A model generated the notes under the pieces. That model had not been told where the DNA came from. It searched no databases and saw only the letters and a program-made list of their open reading frames with translations. Below are positions 1 to 8,776 of a stretch of 64,000 nt of DNA, one piece after another. The position numbers and the translations under genes were made by a program. The stretch spans positions 682,001-746,000 of the forward strand of contig CP064980.1 in NCBI GenBank assembly GCA_016699535.1. The letters run 5' to 3'. This DNA comes from Myxococcales bacterium (GTDB taxonomy: Bacteria; Myxococcota_A; Polyangia; Polyangiales; GCA-016699535). The number at the start of each line of letters is the position of its first letter. Position 1 is the stretch's first letter.

Positions 1-1596
1 TGCTTTTTCATCACCCGTTTTGATGGAGTCTCCGTCAGGATCCGAACTGATAACGTTGAGTTGTTGATACCCTGCGATGTCACTGGGATGAACAGGAATG
101 CGAACTGTGTCTAATGCGCTATCCCCTTGCTGATAGCGGAACTTAATCTCAACGAGGTAGCTATGATCACCCCCACCAAGATGTGTTAGTCCAAAATGGA
201 CCCAAGGACTTGATTGACTGCCAGCGCCTTTGCCGCCATTTACTTCTTGAATGGGACCCACATAACTTGGATTGTTTGGGTTCGCATTATCAAGCAAGCG
301 AATGGTTGCTCCGATATCATCTCGCAACACAAAACCATCGCTATTGGTCTGCTGACAAGCGTCTTCACTATCTGCCTGTACACGTACTATCAGATAGTCT
401 TCGCTGATCGAAGAAGTGTTCTCAAGAAAAACAGCGGCAGGGTTTTGGTTGATAAGTAAATCGACGTCACCATCCTGATCGACGTCGGCGAAAGTTGCAC
501 CACTACCTAAACCGTTCGCAGTCACAGGCAGAGAAGAACTGCTCATTGCTCCCGAACCATCATTGATAAAAAGCTGATGAGCACCATTGTTGACCACGAG
601 AAGATCGAGATCACCATCGCTATCAACATCACCACAATCAACGCCGCCGTACTGATAGCCGGTGGCTCCACTGGGCTGCGTTGAGACATTGAGTGTGCCC
701 AAATTATCTTGGAAATAAATAAGTGAATCGCTTCCGTTCACCGCAAACAAGTCAAAACGTCCGTCTGCGTTGAAATCGCAAAAAATGTCGCCACCCGTAT
801 CGCCCTCTTGCGTGTAGTTCGCTACCGAAGCGAAGGTAGAAGGACTTGTTTGCGACCACAAATCCGCAATGGATGAAATATCTACTAGTATATCAACGAA
901 GCCATTCGCGTCGTAATCGGTAACAGCAATAAAATGCCCATCGTTGCCACCACTGCCATGGAAAGGCGCGCTCGTTAGGTAGGAAAATGATGCATTGCCG
1001 TCGTTGAGCAGTAACTCGAAGGCATCATCGTTGTCGAAAAGCAAATCAAGATCGCCATCGCCATCGTAGTCAAGAACACCCATGCCTTCTGAATTAAAGG
1101 TAGCCGTCGTACCCGACGAAATTGTGAGATTTGGAGCTCTGCTAACACCACCAAAACTGTATGGCTCCGCATCAGCGGATCCGTTGTTCAAATAAACCTC
1201 AATTTGTTCAAACCAATTGCGTGCGATATCGACGAAGCCGTCATGATTAAAGTCAGCGGCAATGGCACTGCGCCATTTACCGAAAGCGTTGCCGTTGTTT
1301 CGCAGAAAACCATTGCTTCCATTGCTTATCTTGGGATTGGTCATATCTTCAAAAAGCGTGCTTATGGGGTTGAAGAAAAAAAGCCGGCTTTCGTTTTGTT
1401 GGTTTACCACCAAATCTAAAAAGCCGTCGTTATTGAAATCGGCCCAAACAACAGCATATCCCATGTCGTCGAAGTTACCGCTGCTATCATTCAATACCGA
1501 GAACGCTGTCTGCACAGCAGTGCTGTCAATAAACTGCGCGCGGGCGTTTACAGAAACAAAAAACAAGACAATTGCAGAGATTACAAATCGCTTCAT
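1..1596 (-). CDS. Secreted FG-GAP repeat protein with ASPIC/UnbV domain (3' end beyond window)
   Basis: The reading frame is open for 532 codons from an ATG at 1594-1596 to the left edge, so the C-terminus is missing. GGAG lies about 8 bases upstream of the ATG. The N-terminus is a signal peptide (basic start, hydrophobic core, cut near NARAQ). The body repeats Asp-rich calcium loops of the type DFNNDGFLDL, DYDGDGDLDLL and DVDSDGDLDLL at about 60-residue intervals, as in VCBS/FG-GAP beta-propellers. Near residues 440-490 the motif SQSSPWVHFGL matches the ASPIC/UnbV domain that often follows such propellers. The protein is probably exported and calcium-binding, with an unknown ligand. No operon partner is visible; aroE, on the same strand, ends 121 bases upstream of this start. 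Confidence 0.85.
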   Translation of the reverse strand, partial: MKRFVISAIVLFFVSVNARAQFIDSTAVQTAFSVLNDSSGNFDDMGYAVVWADFNNDGFLDLVVNQQNESRLFFFNPISTLFEDMTNPKISNGSNGFLRNNGNAFGKWRSAIAADFNHDGFVDIARNWFEQIEVYLNNGSADAEPYSFGGVSRAPNLTISSGTTATFNSEGMGVLDYDGDGDLDLLFDNDDAFELLLNDGNASFSYLTSAPFHGSGGNDGHFIAVTDYDANGFVDILVDISSIADLWSQTSPSTFASVANYTQEGDTGGDIFCDFNADGRFDLFAVNGSDSLIYFQDNLGTLNVSTQPSGATGYQYGGVDCGDVDSDGDLDLLVVNNGAHQLFINDGSGAMSSSSLPVTANGLGSGATFADVDQDGDVDLLINQNPAAVFLENTSSISEDYLIVRVQADSEDACQQTNSDGFVLRDDIGATIRLLDNANPNNPSYVGPIQEVNGGKGAGSQSSPWVHFGLTHLGGGDHSYLVEIKFRYQQGDSALDTVRIPVHPSDIAGYQQLNVISSDPDGDSIKTGDEKA

Positions 1597-1717
1597 GTTA
1601 CTTCTCCATGGGAAGTCGTATTGATGCTCAATCCTCTAGCCTGCACACGATACACGCAAATCGACTAATCAACGACTCTTTTACATGTTTTTCAGAAATC
1701 AGCAGCCATGCGGTTGT

Positions 1718-2575
1718 CTAAACCCTAGTTTTCGTGAGCGCGACGCGCATTGACTCAAGAGGAGGATGAAACGTTGTCCATAGCTCGAAAGCAAGTGCAC
1801 CTTGATGTAAGAGCATACCAGTGCCATCTAAACTGCGTAGTCCGCTTTGCTCTGCTGCAATGCAAAACAAGGTACTTTTATTCGCTGAGTAAATCAAATC
1901 CAGGGCAACAGCGTCTTTAGGAAGGCTCGCCAGTGGCAAACTTTGCACAAAAGCCTGTGCAGTTTGATCGCTTTTTAGCGTGGCGCTCGTTGCTTGTATC
2001 AGTAGGGTTGCAGTTCTAAAGCACTTGATAAGCTGTTCTTCTTCAAGTTCGATTGATGACAGATCAACTGATGATGCGGTTTCATTAAAGTCACGAACTA
2101 ACGCATCCGCTTGCGCTTTGCGCCTTGCAGCAATCGTGATGCTTGAGCATCCTGCATTCATCAAACCGAAAACAGCTGCTCGCGCGGCACCTCCTGCGCC
2201 GATCACAATCACTCGAGCATCACTCAACGCAACCTGATCTTCTTGCAACGCTCGGATAAGCCCCGGTGCATCCGTATTGCACCCCTTAAGAACACCGTTG
2301 TCATTAATTATTGTGTTAACAGCGCCGATTTGCCGCGCTGCTTCGCTAAGCTCATCGAGTAAAGGCAGAGCAGCTTCTTTGTGCGGTACGGTAAGATTCA
2401 CGCCGCGCATGCCGAGCATGCGCAAGGCATCAAATGCTTCCGCAAGCCTTTCGGAAGGCACCGAGTAGGGCAGATACAAAGCATCCATGCCAAGTTTTCT
2501 AAATGCCGCGTTGTGCATGGCAGGGGACTTCGAGTGCCCAACAGGATAGCCAAAAATGCCGTAAAAATCAGTCAT
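1718..2575 (-). CDS. aroE: Shikimate dehydrogenase
   Basis: It reduces 3-dehydroshikimate to shikimate with NADPH in aromatic amino acid synthesis, in the cytoplasm. The 285-residue product has the usual family length. The shikimate-binding segment SKSPAMHN is at residues 15-22, the catalytic lysine is in NLTVPHK (60-66), the NADP-binding glycine loop is GAGGAAR (126-132), and the C-terminal DGTGMLLHQGALAF is present. The open frame runs further upstream, but the family begins at the MTDFYG start, which overlaps the last 8 bases of xseA. That overlap implies translational coupling with xseA. Orthology is clear; only the start is a choice. Confidence 0.95.
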   Translation of the reverse strand: MTDFYGIFGYPVGHSKSPAMHNAAFRKLGMDALYLPYSVPSERLAEAFDALRMLGMRGVNLTVPHKEAALPLLDELSEAARQIGAVNTIINDNGVLKGCNTDAPGLIRALQEDQVALSDARVIVIGAGGAARAAVFGLMNAGCSSITIAARRKAQADALVRDFNETASSVDLSSIELEEEQLIKCFRTATLLIQATSATLKSDQTAQAFVQSLPLASLPKDAVALDLIYSANKSTLFCIAAEQSGLRSLDGTGMLLHQGALAFELWTTFHPPLESMRVALTKTRV

Positions 2576-3941
2576 CTTTTCGTTCGACCTTGGTGTGAAG
2601 GCTACCTTCGTGCAAACGCAACACCACTGCATCGTGAATCGAGACCTCTTTGGATCGGAGCAACGCTTTTCCTGTTTTCTCGTGAATCGCAACCGAATAG
2701 CCACGCGCCAGGACACCCAAAGGCGAAAGCATTCCAAGCTTAGCTTCCGTTGCGCGAAGCATTGAGCGATGATGATAGATGAGCTTTTCAGGCATGGCTT
2801 TGAGTTTGATCTGCAGCGCTTGAAAGGTCTGCCGATCCTGCGCCAAAACACGTCGCACATCATGTCTGAGCAATTGACGGTGGTTTGTTTCAAGCTCGGC
2901 GCGTTTGAGAGTAAGATAGCGAAGCGCATTCGCCATTAGCGCAGAATGCAATCGTTCAAAACGTGAAGCGATACCCTGAAGAGCCGAACGTGGATCGGAA
3001 ACCCGCCGAAGTGCTCGCTCAAAAGCAAGGCGCTTACGTCCCAACACCATATCCATGGCCTGGCTAAGCGCTCGTCGGTGTGATTGCAAAAGGTCTCTGA
3101 CTTGATTCTGATCGGGAACGACAAGTTCAGCCGCATTCGACGGAGTCGATGCGCGAAGATCGGCAACAAGATCACAAATACTCATATCGATTTCGTGTCC
3201 TACAGCGCTGACAATCGGCACCCGGCAAGCAGCCACTGCACGCGCAAGATTTTCGTCATTGAAGGCCGCGAGATCCTCAGCGCTTCCTCCACCGCGACCA
3301 ATGATCACGACGTCAAGATCGGTGATGCGTTGCACGGCAATGAGCGCTTTGATGATACTTGCAGGCGCTTCTTTGCCTTGAACAAGGCACGGGCTTACCG
3401 TAATGCGCAAGGGAAAGCGGCTTGATGCCACACGGATGATGTCATGAACTGCGGCGCCTTCAGCGCTTGTCACCACTCCGATGTGTGTTGGAAAAGCTGG
3501 CAGGCTCCGCCGCTTGCTCTCATCAATAAGGCCTTCGCTCTCTAATTTTTTGCGAAGGCGCTCGAATTGAGCTTTGAGATCGCCGGCACCTTCGGGTACA
3601 AAGCGCCGTACGATCAGTTGAAATGAGCCACGGGGCTCATAGAGCGAAAGCATGCCTGTCAGACGCACCGCTGCGCCATCTTCGATGTCCAACTTGCATG
3701 TCTGAGCATCGGCCCTGAACATGACGCAACGAATTTGCGCCGAGCTTTCCATGTCATTGAGGGTGAAGTAAACGTGACCCGATCGGGCATGCATCACATC
3801 GGAGAGTTCACCTTGAACCTGAATGCTCGAGAAGCCGGTCTCCAAATGCAGGCGCACGATGCGATTGAGCTCGGCAACGGACAGCACTCGTTCATCTGGA
3901 GTGTCTTGTTTTTTATCGCCAAAAAGCGACAAGGTTGACAT
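2568..3941 (-). CDS. xseA: Exodeoxyribonuclease VII large subunit
   Basis: This is the catalytic subunit of exonuclease VII, which degrades single-stranded DNA to oligonucleotides in repair. The product is 457 residues from the ATG at 3941; a TTG six codons earlier is possible. An N-terminal OB-fold (about residues 20-115, with QVQGELSD) is followed by the conserved catalytic region, including a GRGGGS motif and VGHEIDMSICDLVADLRAST, and then a long helical coiled-coil C-terminal region. It is the first gene of a pair with aroE and overlaps it by 8 bases. The small subunit gene xseB is not in the window. Confidence 0.93.
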   Translation of the reverse strand: MSTLSLFGDKKQDTPDERVLSVAELNRIVRLHLETGFSSIQVQGELSDVMHARSGHVYFTLNDMESSAQIRCVMFRADAQTCKLDIEDGAAVRLTGMLSLYEPRGSFQLIVRRFVPEGAGDLKAQFERLRKKLESEGLIDESKRRSLPAFPTHIGVVTSAEGAAVHDIIRVASSRFPLRITVSPCLVQGKEAPASIIKALIAVQRITDLDVVIIGRGGGSAEDLAAFNDENLARAVAACRVPIVSAVGHEIDMSICDLVADLRASTPSNAAELVVPDQNQVRDLLQSHRRALSQAMDMVLGRKRLAFERALRRVSDPRSALQGIASRFERLHSALMANALRYLTLKRAELETNHRQLLRHDVRRVLAQDRQTFQALQIKLKAMPEKLIYHHRSMLRATEAKLGMLSPLGVLARGYSVAIHEKTGKALLRSKEVSIHDAVVLRLHEGSLHTKVERKDD

Positions 3942-4026
3942 GTAGGCACTGTCGCACAACTTAGTGTTGGAGTGAATAAGTTCGGAGTTAACTGCGGTTA
4001 GATATACGATTTACCATACTCCTCTG

Positions 4027-4560
4027 ATGACAGTCGGCTCTAGCTATGCGATGCACCTAGCCATGCGAGGTCGTCTTTTTATTGTGGGTTTGGGTTCCAA
4101 TCTGGGCCAGCGCTACCAAAGTATTTTAGGTGCCGCAAAGCTGATAAACGGCCTAGCTGGCTGTCAGGTGCTTGAAATCTCACCTGTGTTGGAGTCCAAA
4201 GCGCTTGGCCCCAAACAGCCACCTTATTGTAACGCCGCACTGCGCTTAAGAAGCACGTTACCGGTATTTGAGCTGCTTAGAGCCCTGAATCTCGTGGAAA
4301 AGAGGCTAGGACGTCGGCGCTTTCAAAAATGGGGGCCTCGCACGATTGATCTGGATATTCTGTGGGCTGAAGGCCTAAATTTGCACTCTGAAAAGCTACA
4401 ACTGCCCCATCCAGGCCTAATACACCGGCCCTTTGCGCTGATTCCCTTGCTCCAAGTGGCTCCCGAGCTCCACGAGCGTTTTGGCCCCCATGCCAGCCGA
4501 CTTGGCCATGGCGTAAAAGCCAGTCAACCGCCTCGACAACGCAGGGCAGCTCCTCAGTGA
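4027..4560 (+). CDS. folK: 2-amino-4-hydroxy-6-hydroxymethyldihydropteridine pyrophosphokinase (HPPK)
   Basis: It transfers pyrophosphate from ATP to 6-hydroxymethyl-dihydropterin in folate synthesis. The glycine-rich start GLGSNLGQR, the ALGPKQPPYCN loop (pterin-binding region) and the signature WGPRTIDLDILW with the metal-binding Asp pair are all present, followed by LPHPGLIHRPFALIPL. The first in-frame ATG gives 177 residues. Methionines 9 and 13 are equally plausible starts, since the conserved fold begins at RLFIVGLG and no strong ribosome site separates them. It is a single gene, divergent from xseA. Confidence 0.92.
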   Translation: MTVGSSYAMHLAMRGRLFIVGLGSNLGQRYQSILGAAKLINGLAGCQVLEISPVLESKALGPKQPPYCNAALRLRSTLPVFELLRALNLVEKRLGRRRFQKWGPRTIDLDILWAEGLNLHSEKLQLPHPGLIHRPFALIPLLQVAPELHERFGPHASRLGHGVKASQPPRQRRAAPQ

Positions 4561-4660
4561 TAGCAAGATGATTGAGCTTTTCGTCTCATCCCAGTACCAT
4601 AGAGTTTGAGTATGCTCCTTGCGATGTTGGAGCACAGAATTCTGACCTTTTGAGGAGTCG

Positions 4661-6145
4661 ATGGCAGATACGCGCAAAGATAGACGTGCCCCAGTTTCCC
4701 TAAAAGTACGTTTTAAAAGCGCAACCGTTGATCAATTCATAGAGCAATACAGTATCGATATTTCTCGCGGTGGACTTTTCATTAAGTCAAAGAGTCCGAT
4801 GCCAGTTGGCACACTGCTCAAGTTTGAATTTCAGCTCAAAGATGAGTCACGTTTGATCCAAGGTGTCGGGCGCGTGGTTTGGATGCGTATGCCTGAGCAA
4901 GCATCCGAACCGGACAAGCCTCCTGGAATGGGTGTTAAGTTCATAAAAATGGATCCGCAAAGCCGTGCCCTTGTCGAGCGCATTGTGGCTCCACGTGGTC
5001 AACAACCGGCTGCTTTTGAAACTGGCGCCACGCATGCACCACCACCAACAGGAGCTGGGCGCCAGAGCTTTGCAAAGGTAAAAGATCAAGCTCCGTTTTT
5101 CCCCAGCACTACACCTGAATCCGAACTACCACCACTTGAAGATCGTACGCAGGTGCGCCATGCGAGCCAGTTCTTAGCCTCTGCTGTAGCCGAAGCCGGA
5201 GGCGATCCAAAAACAGCCGCCGAAGCAGAACGACAAGCATGGGAAGCACGTCGGCGCAGCGAAGAACTCGAGCGTCAACGAGCCGTGGCCGCAGCTCTAA
5301 CAAATACTTCTTCTTCAAGACCATCATCGCATCGAACTTCCGTTCCACCGAGCCCTGATCATGCTTTAAAATCCACTGGAACTGTAGCGTACGAAGATTA
5401 CGGTGGTTTGTTTGGCGCTTCTCGTGAAGAATCCGGCGTATTTGAAGATGAGTCGACCGGCGTGTTTCAAGGATCTCCATCAAGTCCAGTCGTTGCGGTT
5501 GCACCCTCTAACCACAACAGGCTATCTTCAAGGGCCGCGCAACGCTCATCATCTTTTCCTCGAGATGAAAGTCCCGTCAAGCTTCCGATGCATTGGAAGC
5601 CTGTGGCGTTTGCGTTCGCTGTTATCGTGATCGCCGGCGTGGGGCTTTGGTGGTCTCAACACGATCAAGACAGCACTGCGGATGTCGATCCGGATTTTGC
5701 TCCCGAAGCAGAAACATCGGCCGCGTTTGGCGCTCCTAAAGAACAAATCCCCTCGGCTAACGAGACATCGGGGAAGAAAGAAGCGACAAAAAACAACACG
5801 GTACAGGGCCCAACTGTATCCGTTGCCTTACAGAGCAATCCAACAGGTGCTGTTATTCGGGTCGATGGTATCGAAAGAGGACTTACGCCGATAACGCTTG
5901 CATTACCCAAAGACAAAGAAGTCACTGTTTCTTTCAAGCTTCCAGCACATGCCACCGTGCTTCGTAAACTTACTTCTGCAAAAGAAGGCGAGACCGTCAA
6001 AGTAAAGCTTGCTCCTCTGCCTTTCTTCTTGGATGTGACCACGATTCCACGTGGGGCAACAATCTGGGCATTGGGTCGCCATAAAGCAACCCCAGCGAAA
6101 TTGAATCTTGGTTTTGTTAGAAATAAGTTCCTAGTACGCGCTTAA
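4661..6145 (+). CDS. PilZ - transmembrane - PEGA protein, main part (frameshift at its 3' end)
   Basis: A GAGGAG site lies just upstream of the ATG. Residues 5-110 form a PilZ domain (RKDRRAPVSLKVRF, DISRGGLFIKS), a family that often binds cyclic di-GMP and is expanded in myxobacteria. A Ser/Pro/Glu-rich linker follows, then one membrane helix (about 312-330), then a PEGA domain from about 385 (SNPTGAVIRVDGIERG) and the start of a second. The frame stops abruptly after NKFLVRA. The second PEGA domain then continues in another frame (LKPGFLPEEKVLEL) into the 6172-6495 segment. One base missing near 6141 would restore a single protein of about 600 residues with PilZ in the cytoplasm and PEGA outside. 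Its function is not known. Confidence 0.85.
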   Translation: MADTRKDRRAPVSLKVRFKSATVDQFIEQYSIDISRGGLFIKSKSPMPVGTLLKFEFQLKDESRLIQGVGRVVWMRMPEQASEPDKPPGMGVKFIKMDPQSRALVERIVAPRGQQPAAFETGATHAPPPTGAGRQSFAKVKDQAPFFPSTTPESELPPLEDRTQVRHASQFLASAVAEAGGDPKTAAEAERQAWEARRRSEELERQRAVAAALTNTSSSRPSSHRTSVPPSPDHALKSTGTVAYEDYGGLFGASREESGVFEDESTGVFQGSPSSPVVAVAPSNHNRLSSRAAQRSSSFPRDESPVKLPMHWKPVAFAFAVIVIAGVGLWWSQHDQDSTADVDPDFAPEAETSAAFGAPKEQIPSANETSGKKEATKNNTVQGPTVSVALQSNPTGAVIRVDGIERGLTPITLALPKDKEVTVSFKLPAHATVLRKLTSAKEGETVKVKLAPLPFFLDVTTIPRGATIWALGRHKATPAKLNLGFVRNKFLVRA

Positions 6146-6171
6146 AGCCTGGTTTTTTACCTGAAGAAAAA

Positions 6172-6495
6172 GTGCTGGAATTGGACGATTTTACCGAAGA
6201 AAACGGCAAAATGAAACACAGCCTTATTCTAGAAATGCATCCCCGCGGAGCAGCTCAGCCAACTGAGCCGGCAACAAAACCAAGTCCTCCTGCAAACACA
6301 ACTGAGCAAAGCGATCAAAAGAAAGTTACTGAGACCCCAGCCCAACCACCCGTGGTGAAGCCGGAACCAGAAGCCTCAGCCGAGCAAAGCAAACCTGCTA
6401 CTGAACCCGTTCCAGAGCAAAAGGAAACGGTGGCCGAACCTGCACCAACTCGTAAAGAAGAGGCCAAAGAGATCCCTTCCAATCCCTTTGAATAA
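6172..6495 (+). CDS. C-terminal continuation of the PilZ-PEGA protein, out of frame
   Basis: This short frame is not an independent gene. Its upstream codons (from 6142) read LKPGFLPEEKVLELDDF, which completes the second PEGA domain interrupted at 6145. The rest is a Pro/Glu/Lys-rich tail ending SNPFE. The GTG at 6172 is only a formal start and has no ribosome site. It should be read together with the 4661-6145 gene as one frameshifted gene. Confidence 0.75.
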   Translation: MLELDDFTEENGKMKHSLILEMHPRGAAQPTEPATKPSPPANTTEQSDQKKVTETPAQPPVVKPEPEASAEQSKPATEPVPEQKETVAEPAPTRKEEAKEIPSNPFE

Positions 6496-6607
6496 GACGA
6501 GCGCTTTGATCGGAAAGGATTGATCCGCCTCGCTGTGGCTCACGCCTTCACTTTACGATCTCGGCTCAATACTTTTCAGTCAGAGCGCTCGAAAAATCTC
6601 AAACAAA

Positions 6608-6638
6608 AAGCCCAATACGAGTTCAACGTATTGGGCTT
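6608..6638. terminator. Bidirectional intrinsic terminator
   Basis: A perfect 12-bp stem (6608-6619 with 6627-6638) and a 7-base loop are flanked by T runs on both strands. It lies between the convergent PilZ-PEGA gene and metK and can serve both. Confidence 0.85.
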
Positions 6639-6663
6639 TTTTACTGCTCTAAATTTACTTCGC

Positions 6664-7908
6664 CTACATGCTTGCGCTGCTATGAACAGCTTTGCTGCCT
6701 TTGCCGTTTGCCTTGCCAGATGTTTTGCTGCCAGCTGCACCTTTTGGAAGCAACAACTTTGCAAGCTCATCAGCGCGATCCGTTTGCTCCCAGGTGAAGC
6801 CTTTTTCGTTGCGTCCAAAATGGCCGTACGCTGCGGTAGCGCGATAGATGGGTCGCAACAAATCAAGGGTGTCAATGATAGCCTTGGGGCGGAAATCAAA
6901 GATCTTGGATACGGTTTTTGCGATCTTTTCATCGTCGACAACACCGGTGCCAAAGGTTGAAACATAAACACCCACAGGCTTAGCCACACCAATGGCGTAG
7001 GCAACCTGCACTTCACAACGACGTGCAAGGCCTGCCGCCACAATGTTCTTAGCTACATAGCGAGCAAAATAAGCAGCACTGCGATCGACCTTCGAAGGAT
7101 CTTTACCACTGAAAGCACCTCCGCCATGTCGACCCATGCCGCCGTAGGTATCAACAATGATCTTACGACCGGTAAGACCAGCATCACCATAAGGACCGCC
7201 CACGACAAAACGCCCCGTTGGATTGATCCAGTACTTTGTTTTGCTGTCAACCATGCTAGCTGGAAGCACTGGATTAATGACTTCCTCCATCACAGCTTCT
7301 TTGATCGTTTTGTGTTTGATGCCATCGGCATGCTGAGTTGAAATAACTACTGCATCAATTCGACTTGGCTTGCCTTGCTGATCGTATTCAACAGTCACTT
7401 GGCTTTTGCCATCGGGTCGCAAGAAATCAACCACGTTCTTTTTACGAACCGTTGCGAGCTTTTTCGCAAGCTTGTGAGCCAACATGATTGGCATTGGCAT
7501 AAGCTCTTTGGTCTCATTGACAGCAAAGCCAAACATCAGGCCTTGGTCACCAGCGCCTTGATCTTTGTACATCCCTTCGCCTTCGCTCACACCTTGTGAA
7601 ATATCTGGGGACTGTTTTTCAATCGCGTTGAGCACCGCACAGGTGTCTGCATCGAAACCCATCGATGAATCGGTATAGCCAATCTCACGAACAGTGCCTC
7701 GAACGATTTCGGCTAAGTCAATCCAAGCTTGTGTCGTCACCTCACCAGCTACGATGGCATAGCCGGTTTTGACCATGGTCTCCGCAGCTACGCGAGCATG
7801 TTTGTCTTGTTTAAGGATAGCGTCCAAGACGCTGTCTGAAATCGCATCACAAATTTTGTCTGGATGCCCTTCAGTTACGGATTCGGATGAAAATAGATAG
7901 CCTGCCAT
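6664..7908 (-). CDS. metK: S-adenosylmethionine synthetase
   Basis: It makes S-adenosylmethionine from methionine and ATP. The product is 414 residues from the ATG at 7908 (MAGYLFSSESVTEGHPDK); the longer open frame upstream is not conserved. Hallmarks are GHPDKICDAISD, the ATP-binding GAGDQGLMFG, and the P-loop-like GGGAFSGKDPSKVDRSAAY. The last 25 residues or so are a Gly/Ser/Lys-rich tail beyond the normal end of the family. It is probably monocistronic, since the next gene on this strand starts further upstream after a gap of about 150 bases and is a lipoprotein. Confidence 0.96.
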   Translation of the reverse strand: MAGYLFSSESVTEGHPDKICDAISDSVLDAILKQDKHARVAAETMVKTGYAIVAGEVTTQAWIDLAEIVRGTVREIGYTDSSMGFDADTCAVLNAIEKQSPDISQGVSEGEGMYKDQGAGDQGLMFGFAVNETKELMPMPIMLAHKLAKKLATVRKKNVVDFLRPDGKSQVTVEYDQQGKPSRIDAVVISTQHADGIKHKTIKEAVMEEVINPVLPASMVDSKTKYWINPTGRFVVGGPYGDAGLTGRKIIVDTYGGMGRHGGGAFSGKDPSKVDRSAAYFARYVAKNIVAAGLARRCEVQVAYAIGVAKPVGVYVSTFGTGVVDDEKIAKTVSKIFDFRPKAIIDTLDLLRPIYRATAAYGHFGRNEKGFTWEQTDRADELAKLLLPKGAAGSKTSGKANGKGSKAVHSSASM

Positions 7909-8059
7909 GTAAAAATTGCCCTTTCGCTGCAGAAAACTGCACGGGCTTTGTAGACCCCTTGTCCGCATGTGTCAAACCGCGAAGCTAGATTTAGATAGTT
8001 AACGAGAAAGGCTAATGGGCGTTTTCGCCTTCAAACGGTAGCTTTTATTCGATGACCGC

Positions 8060-8614
8060 TTACATGTCCTTTGGACATTCTAGAACTTGATAATCAGCTC
8101 GTTGATAGTTGATTTGTACAAGTTCGATATTGTTGTAAGTACCCTCGCTACCTTCTTCAAAATGATACACGCGCTTTGACGAACAAAAGGGCCAACCTGA
8201 ATTATGCGTGCTCTTTTCCACGGTCCAGGGCTGTTGCATTGGATCAGCAAAATTGTCTGAAAACTCTGCACCATAGAGATCCCACAAGCTTGCAAGTATG
8301 CTCCAGGTATCTGTTTCGCCATCACCGACTCTGTCGTTGTCAAACGCATCTAGCAGCGCATCGATTTTGTCGCGAGGGGTCCCGCTAAGTTCAGGGTATG
8401 CCAACAGCACCGATGTTGCGCTACGTATATAGGCGGTCCGCGTATCGTTCCATAGCTCTTCACAGCTTGGATAATTGTCTTCTTGGCACAGATTCAAAAG
8501 AGCTTCATCGTCCGTATCAAGCTCCGTCGCTTTACTTTCAACGGCACAAGCCATCATCTGTAGGCCTAAAATCAACACAACCATCAGTTGGAGTCGTCGT
8601 CTATCTTTTCGCAT
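8060..8614 (-). CDS. Putative lipoprotein of unknown function
   Basis: From the ATG at 8614 the product is 184 residues with a basic start, a hydrophobic stretch and a lipobox ending MMAC, so it should be a lipid-anchored envelope protein. An in-frame GTG at 8671 would add 19 residues ahead of the signal peptide and is less likely. The mature part is acidic with several Cys (LNLCQEDNYPSCEELW, WPFCSSKR, LECPKDM). I do not recognise the family. It sits between metK and glyA on the same strand, with gaps of about 150 bases on each side, so co-transcription is not evident. Confidence 0.65.
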   Translation of the reverse strand: MRKDRRRLQLMVVLILGLQMMACAVESKATELDTDDEALLNLCQEDNYPSCEELWNDTRTAYIRSATSVLLAYPELSGTPRDKIDALLDAFDNDRVGDGETDTWSILASLWDLYGAEFSDNFADPMQQPWTVEKSTHNSGWPFCSSKRVYHFEEGSEGTYNNIELVQINYQRADYQVLECPKDM

Positions 8615-8776
8615 CACCTTGCTCTGAGTAGCTTGCGCTGCAAAAACAGTACCAAAGAGCCCGTGCCTCACTTTTTCTGGAAAAGTGGCTTTTTCATGCG
8701 ACCTTGTCCTACAGGTCGATACGATATTATGGAGACCGCTGTCTCCATCTCGAGTTAAAATATGGCCTTTGATCTG

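Noticed and set aside
5109..6042. Minus-strand open frames opposite the PilZ-PEGA gene
   Set aside because: Antisense shadows; the plus strand encodes PilZ and PEGA domains.
7909..8059. Possible SAM riboswitch in the metK leader
   Set aside because: I could not find the core of any SAM riboswitch class, nor a terminator hairpin; the region is short.
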